NCBI RefSeq assembly: GCF_040412425.1
Contig: NC_089741.1
Span: 37,157,038-37,221,037 of the forward strand
Length of the DNA stretch: 64,000 nucleotides
Reading direction: 5' to 3'
Origin: Macrobrachium rosenbergii
Lineage: Eukaryota; Arthropoda; Malacostraca; Decapoda; Palaemonidae
Below the pieces are notes generated by a model, which was given only the letters and a program-made list of their open reading frames with translations, had not been told where the DNA came from and ran no database searches. The translations under genes and the position numbers were made by a program. Below, one piece after another: positions 24,700 through 37,935 of this stretch (position 1 is its first letter; each line of letters begins with the position of its first letter).

Positions 24700-25420
24700 T
24701 ATGACACAACAGTAAGCTCAGCTGTTAAGGTCTAACATTCACATTGAATTCGATACTTCACTGTCACGAATTCATTTCTTAATGAAATCCACTCTCAAAA
24801 TACTTTATATTATAACCCACTGTCACCAACTTACTTCTGATTACTAAAATTCGTGGTCACCAGCAAATAGCTGAATACCAGATCCACTGTCTTCTACAAA
24901 TCGATTTGTGCCAAATCCTCTGTCAACACCTGACATCCGAATATCATATCCACTATCACAAAGCAAAAGCTGAATACCAGATAATCACAAACAAACAATT
25001 CCTAAATGCCCAACAATGCAGTCACAAACTAATTCTATCTGTGCTCCATATTCCACTGTCACAAACCAAACTTTTTCAGATAAGAAGTAGACCATTACGG
25101 AAGAACACTTATGGAATCTCTTATCACAAGTCAATACTGACCAAATGAAAAATTCCCTAATGATCTGCTTTTAACTATCACAAACTTTCCTTTGCACCAA
25201 AATTTACTGTCATAACCTAACACCACGTTTATCACAACCTCTTATCATTAATGCTTACGAAACCAAACTTCCTATTAATAATGTCCTCTAAACAACAAAC
25301 TTCAACCCTTAGTTTCTCTTTCACAAAACTCTACCATCATAAAACAACAGCGTGTATTCCAAAGTATCACAATCATTGAATTTAATTCATGCGTTAAGAC
25401 CACCTTCATAAAAATAGACG
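24700..25420. repeat. Degenerate CACTGTCACAAA-type repeats
   Basis: Words such as TTCACTGTCACGAAT, CCACTGTCACCAAC, CACTATCACAAAGC, CCACTGTCACAAACC and ACTATCACAAAC recur every 40-60 bp with heavy divergence, so this is probably an ancient tandem array. The 80-aa frame at 24906-25148 falls within it and is not called. Confidence 0.55.
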
Positions 25421-25600
25421 TATTTAATCCCTTGATTACATACATTGAAAACTTCGACCTCGATTATAAAAACTCCAGAAGAACAAAACCATAAACGCCT
25501 CTACACAAATCCATGACATCCATTAATTTAAACTGGATATCAGTGTAAAAAACAAGGATCAGGCATATTAACTGTTAAAACAATTCACAATCTATTGAAT

Positions 25601-25832
25601 TCTCAAAAGTACAATGACTTAAGGCCTGCCAAGATTATTTTGGAGCAATTAAAAGGCTACACCAGTCATACATTGAAAGATCCACAAAGCAACAAAATCA
25701 TACCTGTTATCACTTCTCAAGGTACCATGACTTAGTCAAGGCCTGTCATGACCATTTTGGAGTAATTAAAGGCTACCACCAGTTATACACTTAAAGATCC
25801 ACAGAGCAACAAAATCAAACCTATTATCACAT
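25601..25832. repeat. 114-bp tandem duplication
   Basis: Two units start TCTCAAAAGTACAATGACTT (25601) and TCTCAAGGTACCATGACTTA (25715). Both continue with AAGGCCTG, ATTTTGGAG, AAGATCCACA and GCAACAAAATCA. Confidence 0.9.
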
Positions 25833-26912
25833 ATTCCCCAAAGCAGTACCACCTCTACTAAAGCACCTCATCAGGGCATGCTTCTCCAATTCTAAAAGCC
25901 AACACACAGCTCAATAAACCGATACAATGATTCCATTGTTTACAAACCTTCAGAGGAAGCATGTGAACACCTGAAGTCAATGCACTGTCATAAAATGACT
26001 TAACATTTGAACTGACAAAGTGTTCTGTAACTTCTGTAAGAAATGGTAATTAGCATCTCCACAGGATCTAATTCATCTAAATCTTATCAAGCTTTTCTGT
26101 GGAATATTTTCATAATAATAATAAGGTTACCCAAGACGAGGGCAACTTCCTCATCCCACTGAATGACAAGAAAATCATCCTTCTAAAATTCATGTTTTGC
26201 ATAAGTGAAGTCTTGATATGACCTCACACAGCCTCAAAATCCCATCATGCCTTTAGGGGAAGGTATTTGGTGATAGTATAATGCCCTGTATAACAACTTT
26301 AACAATAAATATATCCAAGGCCACATTATTATACATTACACTTGTCAAAGATCCTAGTCAATTTCGGGACAAAGATATAAAAATTGCTCCTATTTAACAC
26401 ACCCATTTCACCTAATTACTGTCTATGTAATGAACTTGCAAGTTTCTCACACACTTCTAAAACGCCCATAGTGGTATTTATCCCTCCTTTATTTCAAGTA
26501 CACGAACGGAATGTGAGCCCAAGACGAGAAAGTGTTTAGGCCCCAGCTGGTACCCCCTTTTGGAACGACAGTATGTGTCCGAAACAGAATTAAAGTATTG
26601 TCATATACTTGGCCAAAGGATAACATTTTACTTTCCAAATCATCTGATAAGACTTACTTAAAGAGCTTTTAAGACATCTAGCAGGATATAAATGACTCTG
26701 AATTGCTTCAAAATCTTGTGGAACATTGTTATGTCAATTACTTTAGAAAAACCAAGTTATTATACAGGTAATCAAATCCAACATCAGCAAAAACATTACA
26801 AATTCTAAGAAAATGAAATTTCTAATCTTGATAAATGATGTTTACAAGTTAAAATTTTCCATATTGCATCACCAAATTTATATCTACTTGGTCAAGAAAT
26901 AGTATTTTAAAC
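25833..26912. other. AT-rich interior of the inverted-repeat structure
   Basis: No gene, RNA or repeat family recognised. Confidence 0.5.
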
Positions 26913-27745
26913 AACGAAATCTAATCATTAACCTGTAAGTAAAATATGGCAGTTCAGAATAAAAATTTCCGAGTGTGAGATTATAAATTTGAAGTCATGA
27001 TATAGAAGTATTTTAGCATCCAGCCATACAAAGTAATTTAAAGTCAGTTATCCATAATGAAAGTAATTCAGTCATATATACAAATATCTCTGAAGACAAG
27101 AACAAATGACCCTATCCACAAATATTTATAATTATAAATTGGTCCACAGACCCTAAGGGACGAATTCTGCCAGCTACAAAGCCAATGGCAGTGTGTCTGA
27201 CACATTCGAAAATACACAAATCAATAATCAGTTGTCTTTTGCATAGTGTTTCTCGGTTTTCTGCCAGATTACATATAAGACATTTTTCCTGTAACACAAC
27301 GTAAGAGAAATTCTTGTGTGACATCTCAAGAAAAACCATAAACAGAATGTCGAAATGTCTAAACATAATAGATTTCCTGACACGTTATCCATAGAAAAAT
27401 GAAATGGTGTTTCTTGGCCATTACACATCAGTACAAAAGTTCAGTCTCACTACGCCAGTTCATAGGACAATCAAGCATTTCCCTAAGTGCAAATACAGTT
27501 GCGAGATGAACATAAGCTAAGGCTAGTCTCAGGGTAACCTTATCCCTCAACCCCTGTCGACTCCTGTACATATATAAGCCTTTCTTACACATTTGAAAGC
27601 GTCTGCCACTCTTCAGCAGTACTGGAACACATCTGGAAAGCATATAAGGAAGTATATCAAATACTTTTCCCCATCTCGCCAATCAGCTGTCAGCTTAGAA
27701 AAACGGCTCTTTGACCGGCCTCGAAACTGATGACAGATTGGTTAT
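26913..27745 (-). repeat. Right arm of long inverted repeat
   Basis: The reverse-complement partner of 19623-20707, with matching anchors at 27731-27745, 27690-27713, 27104-27117, 27021-27036 and 26913-26928. Overall identity looks moderate, so the arms are old. Frames here (27112-27366, 27228-27428, 27428-27682, minus strand) show no known domain. The 27428-27682 frame partly mirrors the left-arm frame at 19729-19920 because of the repeat. Confidence 0.88.
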
Positions 27746-28633
27746 CGAGGGCCACTCCCTCCACGGGGCCACTCCCTCCAAGGAGTCCTATATTTTGAAT
27801 ATTTCCAGATAGCTATTTACAATTTTTCCAGTTTTCTATCTACACAATGTATATACATAAGGACTTCTGTACTTCAACTACAGTAATTCAAATAGATTTC
27901 TTTAGGCTGCTCAGGCTTATAGCTTAATATTTAAAGACACTGCTCTAGTTCTCACTTATCCTTTGTCTAAAAATGAGAAGAGATAAAACTCGCAACTTGG
28001 ATCATGGCATTAAACATCGAGTGCTTAAAATTTACGACGCAAAATTGAGAATTCAGTTCAGAATTTGTTGAACGCAAATATCCTAACACCCAAAATTTAC
28101 CCCAGTTCTACTCCCTGACAAAACAAGTTCTAAGTATCTGTGATCATCACCAAGTAAACAGACAAGAACAGTCACGAGTGAGATTCTTAAGGTTGAAGGT
28201 AAGATTGAAAATATTCAGAGCATTAAGAAGAAACAGCAAAAGCATCCCAATAGTATACAGGTTTTATCTAGTTATCTAGTGATTCAAGACACCTACCCAA
28301 AAGTGTCTAGTGTGTAGTGAACTGCAAAGCGTGTACAGTGGAAAGGAAGGCTTCATTCAGCAATGGATTTCAAGAAGCATGTCGAGACTTCAGCAAAACA
28401 AAGTGATCAGGACTGTTTTAATAATGTATTAGGGAGGATGTTTTCAGAGTCTGTAAAATGTACAGGGTGTTTAAAACAAGAGTAAGATATGTAAAATGTA
28501 CAGGGTCTAATTATGTTTTAATAATGAGAAGAGAGAGGAGAGTAAGATAGAAGAGAGAAATGGTATAATATATATATATATATATCTATAGCAAACATTG
28601 AAATTTCGTTAAGATATAGTGATGTAATAGAGC

Positions 28634-28670
<37 letters not shown>

Positions 28671-30184
28671 AGAGATATAGAGAGATAATTTTACAAATAT
28701 ATATATATAATTTACAAAATATATTACATTTATATATATATTTCTGTAACAACCAGCACTGGAAAGAATTATTACATTTCCAAAAGTCTGCAAGTTTTAT
28801 ATATAGCATATTAAGGCCCTCTATATATACATATAAGTCATATATATATATACGGACAAATTAACAATACCTTTGGCAAAGTGATGGCTAAGAGACTTTA
28901 TGAGAACTGAGAGCAGAAAAATAGAAATACCGAAGTCCTGTAAATTTCTAAATCAAAATGTACAATTTATACGGATATTTCCATTGTCTAATGCCAAGTT
29001 ACATTTTAATTTTAGAGCTAATTGCAAGTTGATAACGTTACTGAATTTAAATGGGAATTGTTAAACAAAGTTTCTAATTGCAAATTGACAAGTTAAAATT
29101 GAAAAATTTTAATCAAGAGTGAACAATTATAAACCTAAAAAAATTAATAAATAAATAATTTCCCATATGTCAAGACACTGTAGCATCAAGAGATCCTAAA
29201 TTTACGAAACGTACAAATCCTAACGAATATTCTATTATTATTTTTCAAAGTTCATTTACGTTTATAAAACCAAAGCATCTCGGATATTTCATCACAAAAC
29301 GCTAATTACAAACATTTACTGAAATAACTGTTCATAAGCCAAGACAAACCCCTTCATTAAAATTTCACCTTTTTATAACTATAACTATAATCATTTTACA
29401 TGAGTAAAAGCCACACTAATACAAATGAAGAGTGAAAAATACAGTCTCTCATTTACATATCAATTCAACAACAACTAAATAACTTTACATGGCTACTTAT
29501 ATGGCTTCATATAATCCAACAACAACTAAATAACTTCACTTTTACTTCCTATCAGTTCCATTAAGTCTTGTCACATTCCATCGTCTATTTTCCCTGGCTA
29601 GATCCCCCCTTTTCATAGACAATTAACATCTTCGTGAAAGCAAAGTTAAAAGCTAAAAAGTTAAAGTTGTTGGTGTCAGTCCAGTGAAACAGCTTAATAA
29701 TGATAGATGATTAAATAGCAACCTTCTCATAGCTGGAAGATGAATTTCCTTTGATCAACTAAGGACCTGGAAATGATAATAAAGGATTTCAGTCCTTCTA
29801 GAAAGTATACCTGTCACTACAACATTAACAAGTATGACCCTTTCTCTTCACTGAGTTAACTTATTGATTCTACCTGAAATAATTTTTTATTGATACCAAC
29901 CTACCCTTCAACTTACTCTTTTTAATCTTGAGTTGCCTTGGTAGTTCATATGCCAAGATCACCATTTTCTACAATACTATAAACCCTCAAGCAGCACTGA
30001 ATTTGAGTTAACAACCTGAAAACCCTTGTTAACAACATCAAACTAAGCAGCCCTGGAATTTTGCGTTTATGTGCACAAACCCCAACCTTCAATTTGAGTT
30101 TAATTATCAACAATACCATACTCATTGCCTACTTGGGAACCATCAAATGACAACATCAAATGACAACAGTGTTTGGAAGGTATC
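27746..30184. other. AT-rich DNA with small microsatellites
   Basis: Tracts of (TA)n at 28569-28590 and (GA)n at 28638-28666, further TA blocks to about 28850, and GGGCCACTCCCTCCA-type short repeats just outside the right arm at 27748-27782. No gene is recognised. Confidence 0.5.
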
Positions 30185-30455
30185 AAATGACAATATCACA
30201 ATCTGGTCCCAACAGTGTCCTTAAGATATTACTCACAGTTTGGAACCAACAAATGCCAACAGTGTCCCTTGAGATATTACTCACAATTTGGGAACAAATG
30301 ACAACAATATCCCTTAAGATATTACTCACAATTTGGGACCTTCAAATGACAACAATATCCCTTAAGATATTACTCACAATTTGGAACCTTCAAATGCCAA
30401 CAATGACCCTTAAGATATTACTGACAATTTGGGACCTTCAAATGCCAACAGTGTC
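30185..30455. repeat. 48-bp minisatellite, five units
   Basis: AGATATTACTCACAATTTGG recurs at 30224, 30272, 30317, 30365 and 30413 (periods 48, 45, 48, 48). Because the periods are multiples of three, the 99-aa plus-strand frame stays open and reads as a repeated KILLTIWDLQMPT-type peptide. No start context, splice signal or homology supports translation. Confidence 0.9.
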
Positions 30456-33400
30456 TTGATATATGTAGAAAAACCATGAAAATAATGCTCTTGATAAGAC
30501 TCTCAGCAGTAATTACAGTGTTAATTTTTAATCAGTTTATGTTTAATGTTTAGCAAGATGCATTATTTTCATGGCAGCATTTAAATTCAATAGCCTATCA
30601 TTTAATCACTTTAAAATTGAGATAACTTTATGCTTGTCAAATCTGGATAAAATTTAATAAACTATATCCTGAATATTTCCTATACTGGATTGTACACATG
30701 TCAGATATCCCTTCTATATTAAACCAACCCTTTACGTATCTTCTGTCTAAGCATCAGTACCATTGATTTCTTAAGAACTAGAAGCTAGTACATACTACAA
30801 CAAATTATGATATAGGCCTTGAGAGTTGAAAAGGAAGATATAACTAAGTCCTACCAGAATTCCCTACCATGAGAAGCTAGTTTGACGGTATTTATAAGCC
30901 ATATATACAGAAAAAACTATCAGTAATCAACTGGAATTTTGTCAGAAATTTTATCTGTTCTATGTGGGTAAAGCTTCATAGGTTCTATGTCTCTAAATCA
31001 TCCTAAAAGTCACAGAGATATTTCTATAAAACATCAGTGAGCTAGTTCTTTGTAAGTACTTGTACTAGTTAACAGCTAGTATGAACTCTCAAAGTTAATT
31101 AGGATTATCTACCATTAACCTAACCCAAATAAAAATTAAGGATAAAAAATGTAACTTGGGCTGTGAGACTGCCAAACAAACATCTGATATTATGGCATTG
31201 CTGTAATATTGAGATATACTGGGATTACCTGATATCAGAACATTACAGTTAATATTCATCCCTGAACTGCCTAGCAACAAATATTCTCCTAAAAGAATTT
31301 TATGGTAAAAATGTACAGTATCCTGATCAAAACAGTATTCTTTTGTGACTGATATTAGACTGAATGGGTTTATGAATCTGAAACATGCTGAGATAAACAA
31401 AGGACAAGCTGATGGCTGATATAAAACTAAAGGATACTTTAGATAAACTGTTTCTAATGTGTTCTAACCCACTTGATGGCTGATTTAAACTAAAGGATAT
31501 TTAGATAAACTGTTTCCTAATGTGTCCTAATTCACATGAAGGCTGCTATTAAACATGTAGGAGACTTGGACAAATGTTCTGAACTGTCTTTCAATACAAA
31601 CACGGAAGAAATTTAATTGAAATTTGTCCATCCTAAATCATACCAAGCAATTTGATAGCTGCCACTTAGTTGAAGAGAAATAAAGCAGAAACTGTGTATC
31701 CTGAACCATATTTAACTATCTAATAGCAAGATAGCTAACTGACCGTTCACTACCATTAAAATAATGATTAAATTGACCATTTATAAAGTTTAATACAAAA
31801 AAAAAAAGGTACTGAAGAATGCTTCTTTTGGTAGATTCTTGTAATATTCCTTCGGATTTCTAATATTCCACTTGCCAAATGTAGAATTTCTGCAAAAGAG
31901 AGAACAACGTTACCATCTCCTTTAAACTTCAAAATGTCTTTGCTTACAAGATACACAACTCAATGCTTAATTAGTTACAGCCAGGCACCGGGCTTCCTAT
32001 ACCTGCCCCTGTTATTAAGATAAAGTACATATCACTGAACTTTACTTGCTAACAGTTGCAGTAAAAACGTAATAAAAGTTCTGATAGCAATGCAGACTCT
32101 GTTGATGTCCGTTCAATTCACTGCCTGCCATCTAAAAGGTACTGGAATCCTTGTAACTTTTATGTCTAAAACTCCAGAACCAAATTTGAGTTGTAAAATT
32201 CAACTTTCAAATGACACTATCACTGCCTTGTTGATTTCCCTTAAATTTATCTATTTTTTTATAGCAATCAATGTCAGTGGTTTATAGATCAACTTGCAGT
32301 TGTACAAAGTAACAGCAAGTGACATACCTAAAGACATTCTTCTCTGAACAAGTGCTTAGTTTGCTACATACAGCTGATTCGTCCAACATTTTAAGGCTAG
32401 CTGTGCCATTTCTATTACTCGTACTTTAATACGCTTTTTAAATGAAATTACTATCCATTACAGTATAGCTGTTACTGTACTGCTATTTCATACTCTCTGA
32501 ATAGTCCACACCTACAACTGAATCTCCTTCAAAGTCTCCTTCCAATTGTGTTCACTCAGAAATTTCCCAAACCCGAATACTTTTACTGTAGAGCAAATAC
32601 CACTTTTAAATTCTTGATAGCCCTACCACTCAGGGAATAATAAAGCTCCTATAGCCCTACTTTTTCATTCATATTTTTAAAATAAAGAATAACTTGAAGG
32701 TTACTCCCTACTAGTGGTCTCCTAAAAAGATGAAAAACAATTTTATGCCACCAAATACTTCAATACTCACCTTTGATAACCATTTGTCAAATTCCTTTCC
32801 TCTTGCATTGGTTTTTGGGAGGCTCTTCTATTAGCCCTCAGTTGGTTTATGAGGCGGATCCTCTCGCCAGCTTTTGGAAACAGTTTTATTGATAAACTAG
32901 TACTCCTCTTATAACTTTCGAATCTCCTAAGTTCCTGGGGTAAATTGCTGGATAACCTGGTGTCCCGTGCATAAAATTTCGTTTTCTAATATTTTTATTG
33001 CCACCTGGTTCCACCAACTCTTATTCCTCCATGCTCTTACACGTAGGCAAACTTGCAGACAGTTAAGTCAAGTTTTTCATAAATATATTTAATTTTCTTG
33101 TTTTATATTTTATAGTAGCTTCGGGAAATTAAATACTCCTATATGCCCTTATGTCCTTAACACATGATTAAATTCATGGGTACCCTGCGACTGTAGTTAG
33201 TTTTTCATCTTTTATGTTGTTACTGAAACAAGTTTCCGTTGTTAGTACTATGTCACCAGTCTACTGTAAGTGTTTGTCATCTGTTCTCTTGTTTAAATAG
33301 TTCAGCTGGTTATTGGTTGACTGTTAAAAAATTACATTCTGATTTGATGCTCTTTCCATGCTCTTGTTTTCTTTAACTTCACTGTTTTTCCTGTGGCAAG

Positions 33401-33489
33401 TGGTCAGTGACATGATATAACAATTCAAGTTGCAATTGAATCTCTCAAATTGTGGTCTTTCCCACACTTTTCTTGCATTTAAACTGCTG
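30456..33489. other. AT-rich unassigned DNA
   Basis: A ~63-bp tandem repeat of three decaying units lies at about 31411-31600 (GATGGCTGAT..ACTAAAGGATA..TTAGATAAACTGTTTC). No gene is recognised in the rest. The 101-aa minus-strand frame at 31095-31400 and the frame at 32090-32287 have no motif. Confidence 0.45.
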
Positions 33490-34260
33490 TATTAAGTGTT
33501 ATCTGTCATGGCCTAGGCTATCACACCTGGGCACATCTCTGTTCAAGGACAATGTGCAAGTAAAAGTCAGAAGTAACTGCCTGCCTGCAGGATACTGACT
33601 TGTCAGCTCCCCTAGTTGTCCAATGACACCCAGGGTCTCACTGTTGCATTGCATGAGGATGCTGAGATTCTTATAGCAAGTGTTGCGTTGCAGAGGATTC
33701 CAACCAACAGAGCGGCAAGATCCATACTAGTGACCATTGTTGTTCTTGGGTGGGGAAGGCTGAAGAAGCAGCCCTTGGGGAATGCCACAGGTAGCAGTAT
33801 GGTATTTCCTGAAGTGCAAGTTGTGCTGTGTGAGGTGCATACTCATGGAGTGGTATCCATGCTTACCTATCCTTGATTTAGTTGCCTGTTATCTCCAGGG
33901 ACTCAGCCTCTTCCGTTTGCGGTACATGAGCCTTTGGGAAGAGTGGCCGTCGTACAGGACTATGACGAGATAATGAAGTTGTGGGTCTCTGTTGGGTACA
34001 CTAACCATTAGCTAGCTTGCCTTCGCTAGTGGCTTGCTAAATGTTTTGGGTGTGACCGCAGCACAGCAAGCCACATACCCATCACTGTGGACTAGTGAAC
34101 CCAAGGGACACACGACACGAGAAAGATGCTCAATTCTACAAGGTAAATCAGTGACTCATCATCCACATCTGTACTGTACATGGATGGATGGATCAAAGAA
34201 ATTCCCAGAGTTACTGCCTACACTATGAACAAACCCAGAGACAGGGGGACGGTCCTGCAT
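33490..34260. other. Compositionally distinct island with open frames
   Basis: About 770 bp that is clearly more GC-balanced than its surroundings, with an 86-aa plus-strand frame at 33616-33876 (HEDAEILIASVALQRIP, ILVTIVVLGWGRLKK) and shorter overlapping frames to 34228. It reads more like coding or transposon-derived sequence than the flanks do, but I recognise no family and no splice pattern. Confidence 0.3.
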
Positions 34261-35016
34261 ACAACTGTTGGGAAAGAAAACCCTTTTGAGTTCGACTTTA
34301 GTCAGATATTGTAGACATGTCTTATTTATAAGCTTAATTTTCTTCACTGTAACTGAGATATTCAGTTAAAATCTTCGTGTTTTTGTTCCCTTTTCATCTG
34401 GAGTAATTTTGGCTATGGTCTTCTACCCATAATTTTTCTAAGCTTGTAGTATTACTGTTCTTGAAAAAGTCCATACCAGTACTTATTTTCACTCATGAAG
34501 TACTGTGGTGATGAATCTACCAGGGAAAATAGTCTCAATAGAATGCAAAACTTCCTTGAATATGAAGTGATATAACTCCAACCTTCCCTTGTAACGAGTT
34601 GATCAAGATATGGTAAATAATGGAAGTTGACTACTAAATTTCAGTTTATGCTAGAAAATGCAGCCTTGAATATCAGTTGTAAGGGCTCAGCTAAATGATG
34701 CAAATTTACTGAATATCAACTCCTTTTATAGGACTATATTATATGCAAATGAACTTTTGAACACAGTGTTATGCAAAACCTTTCACTTGGAATGTTAGTT
34801 GCTGTCAAAAACCTTTGAAACAAATCAGACTCTTAGGAACTGTACATGACAGTAGCATAGACACTTCAAGTTCCCTGATAAAACTGGTTATTGCCTTGAT
34901 TCTTTTCTAGAAATCATGAGAGCAATACCACTTAAGATACTGTATAAGATAAATTCACATAATACAGCCATCCTTTTTAATAAGAGCTGTTTAGGAGAGG
35001 GTCTATTCCCTTCGTA

Positions 35017-35021
<5 letters not shown>
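34261..35021. other. Unassigned AT-rich DNA
   Basis: No recognised feature. Confidence 0.5.
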
Positions 35022-35086
<65 letters not shown>

Positions 35087-35217
35087 TAGAAGATGAAACC
35101 TATCCGTATGGAACAAGCCCATCACAGGGCCAGATGACTTGAAATTCAAGTTTCCAAGAATATTATTATTATTATTAGTGTATTATTATTATTATTATTA
35201 TATTGTGTATTATTATT
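35022..35217. repeat. (ATT)n blocks flanking family B heads
   Basis: A (TTA)n run of about 65 bp, then a family B head (GAAGATGAAACCTATCCG..), then further interrupted (ATT)n to 35217. The B head and the trinucleotide tract alternate, so the junction itself has been duplicated. Confidence 0.92.
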
Positions 35218-35480
35218 CAGAAGATGAACCCATTCCTTATGGAACAAGCCCATCACAGGGGCCATTGACTTGAAATTCAAGCTTGAAAGAAGCAACAGAA
35301 AGTAACAGGAAATACATACAGAAAGGAGAGATTAATTATCAGAAATGAAAAAGTAAATTAACAAATCATTAATAAATAGATAAAAATGTAAATCAATTAT
35401 TACAATACAAGAGGAATTTTTTTCAGGGTCAATTGTACGTTGCATCTTCGATTGAACTCTTTTCAAGTTCGATGGAGTAT
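35088..35480 (+). repeat. Family B dispersed repeat, head duplicated
   Basis: AGAAGATGAAACCTATCCG, TGGAACAAGCCCATCACAGG and GACTTGAAATTCAAG appear twice, at about 35088-35150 and 35218-35285. The second continues with AACAGGAAATACATACAGAAAGG and TTGCATCTTCGATTGAACT. The 102-aa minus-strand frame at 35332-35640 crosses into the next repeat and is not a gene. Confidence 0.88.
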
Positions 35481-35490
35481 GATGTATAAT

Positions 35491-35910
35491 TAACAAGTAA
35501 AATATGCGCTGAAGTTTCTTCGGCGCAATCGAGTTTTCTGTACAGCCACTACAGCGTATAATCAAGGCCACCGAAAATAGACCTATCTTTCGGTGGGCTC
35601 GAATATATCTGTATGATCGCAACCCATGAAATTTAACCACGGCCCCGGTGTTGGCTATCTATATCGCTGCCAGAAGCTCGATTATGGCTAAATTTAACAA
35701 CAAGATAAAATAAAAACTACTGAGGCTAAGGCTGCAATTTTTGTATGTTTGATGGTTGGAGGGTGGATGATCCAGCATGCCCAATTTGCAGCCCTCTGCT
35801 CAGTAATTTTCAAGATCTGAGGCGGACAGAAAAAGTGCGGATAAAAAAAGGTGCGGACGGACAGACAAAGCCGGCACAATAATTTTCTTTTAAAGAAAGC
35901 TAAAAAGGAT
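35491..35910 (+). repeat. Family C dispersed repeat
   Basis: Starts AACAAGTAAAATATGCGC and GAAGTTTCTTCGGCGCAATC, runs through CTGTACAGCCACTACAGCG, CTACTGAGGCTAAGGCTGC and CCAATTTGCAGCCCTCTGC, and ends GGCGGACAGAAAAAGTGCGG..CGGCACAATAATTTTCTTTT. An inverted full copy lies at 56.3-56.8 kb. It abuts the family B copy to its left. No tRNA-like head or coding capacity is seen. Confidence 0.9.
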
Positions 35911-36319
35911 AAACAGTAAGCAGTAAAGAGTAAATATACGTCACAGTCACTAGCACACACATACTTCTTCATTTCTCAAATTCTCTCTTCTCTATCAACT
36001 TATTTTCCGCTCGAGAAATATTTAATTCTCTCTCGTGATATTCAATCCACGTTCCCAGCCGAGTACAGTCCATCCGTCATCATTTTGCGGCGAACAAGAG
36101 GCAAAAGGTATGAATATTATAAGGCAATGTTTAGACGGAAATCTCGCTACTCTGAGATTCATCTTCATTTCAGTCAGCTAAACCGGATGGGGGGAGGAAG
36201 AGTCTCATCGCGGCTTTAGATATAGTAGCAGCGCTAATAGCGAAAAATGGGGGCCGTGTTTACCTTAATCCTCACGCACACTGACGGTTCAATATTCCGG
36301 ATTATGGGAGTGGTGTTTA
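35911..36319. other. Unassigned DNA
   Basis: No recognised gene or repeat. Confidence 0.5.
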
Positions 36320-36650
36320 TGCTATGTTCTCTCTCGCTCTCTTTTTCTCTCTCTCTCTATCTCTCGTACTCTCTTTTTCTCTCGTTTTCTTCTTCCATTC
36401 TCTCCTTTGCGCGCGCTCTCTCTCTCTCTCGCTGTCTCTTTCACTCTCTTCCTCTCCTCTTTCTTTCTCTCTGTTCCCTTCTTTCTTTCTCTCTCCCCCT
36501 TTTTTTTTAGTCTCTCTCCTCTCTCTTTCCCTTTCTCTGTTTACCTCTCTCCCCCTTACTCTCTTTCTCAAACTCTCTTCCTCTCTTATTCTCTCTCTCT
36601 CTGTTTACCTCTCTCCCCCTTACTCTCTTTCTCAAACTCTCTTCCTCCCT

Positions 36651-36713
<63 letters not shown>

Positions 36714-36722
36714 CTCTCTCTC
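36320..36722. repeat. CT-rich low-complexity tract
   Basis: Imperfect (CT)n with TTTCT interruptions and a duplicated ~60-bp block (GTTTACCTCTCTCCCCCTTA..CTCAAACTCTCTTCCTC near 36539 and 36602), then pure (CT)n at 36654-36710. A GAAGAA-rich tract follows at 36790-36840. The 84-140-aa Ser/Leu or Arg/Glu frames on both strands are artefacts. Confidence 0.93.
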
Positions 36723-36917
36723 ATGTGGAAGATGAGTAGGGCCTAAGGCTCAACCGTATACTTTCTAGGATTTCCTTCCAGGTGACGATGAAGAGAGAAG
36801 AAGAAAGAAGAAGAGAAGAAAAGAAGAAAGAAGAAAGAAAAATCACCACTTTCTTCCCCACCCCTTGATATACTGTACTCACTCCATCTGATCCGCCATT
36901 TTCCGAGTGAGGGGATG

Positions 36918-37535
36918 GCACTGACACTTACTTACAGTGGCACTTATTTATACTGGCACTTAGTTACACTGGCACTTACTCTCTTACACTGGCACTTACT
37001 TACACTGGAAATTATTTACGCTGACACTTACACTGGCACTTTCTTACTCTGGGACTTACTTACACTGACACTATCACTAGAACTTACTTACTGTGACACT
37101 TTCTTACACTGACACTTCCAATGGCACTTACACTGGCACTTACTTATAGCGGCACTTACTTAAATTGACTCTTACTAACACTGGCACTTACATAAACTGA
37201 CACTTACTTACACTGGCACTTACTATCACTGGCACTTACTAACACTGGCACTTATAATGGCACTTACTTACATTGACACTTACACTGGCACGCCTGAGTG
37301 GTACATTGCTTTAACACACTGGACTTACTTATACTAGCACTTGCACCCTTTGGCACTTGCCCTATACCGTACCACTTGCCCCACTACTGGCACTTGCCTA
37401 AAACTTATTATGCTGGCCGCCGCTGGGACTTACGTACACTGGCACTTACTTACACTGGCACGCCGCCTGTACCGTACATGCTGGCACTTACGTACACTGG
37501 CCCTTACTTACACTGGCCCTTACTTGCACGAGTGG
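36918..37535. repeat. ~20-24-bp minisatellite (CACTTACTTACACTGG)
   Basis: About 28 irregular units of CACTTACTTACACTGG-type sequence with indels. Frames translating as TLALT/HLLTL repeats (36915-37112, 37298-37601) follow from it. Confidence 0.93.
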
Positions 37536-37689
37536 ACTCGAGGGAATTCATCACATATGTATGAAGAGCGCTCGAGTGGTCCATTCGGCAATGCATATTA
37601 ACTTTCACCCGGTAGTGTCCACTTGTTCCTGTAATACAATCATGTTCCGGACGTTCGCTATATCCCTTCTGGGTCGTGGGGCATATGAT

Positions 37690-37905
37690 GCTATTTCCCG
37701 GGTGTAATTCTCCTTTTCCTCTACTGTTCTGGAGGAATTTTAGATAAAATATAGTCTGCAGACTTTACTGGGTATATCTCTGCCGTTCCTTGATTGTTCA
37801 GAAAAATTTGTAGTGAGTTCTAGTCTGCAGACTTTATGGGCTATAATTCCCTCGATTGTTTTAAAGAATTTGCGATCAAATATAGTCTGCAGACTATCAG
37901 TACTA
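37690..37905. repeat. ~65-bp repeat with AGTCTGCAGACT palindromes
   Basis: Three units, each with a perfect 12-bp palindrome AGTCTGCAGACT, at 37753, 37822 and 37884 (spacing 69 and 62 bp), preceded by GATTGTT-like and AATTT elements. Confidence 0.88.
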
Positions 37906-37935
37906 TAAACTTACCGAGTCTGACTCAAGATAGAT

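Noticed and set aside
30160..30459. 99-aa frame of repeated 16-residue units
   Set aside because: It is explained by a 48-bp minisatellite whose period is a multiple of three, with no start or splice context.
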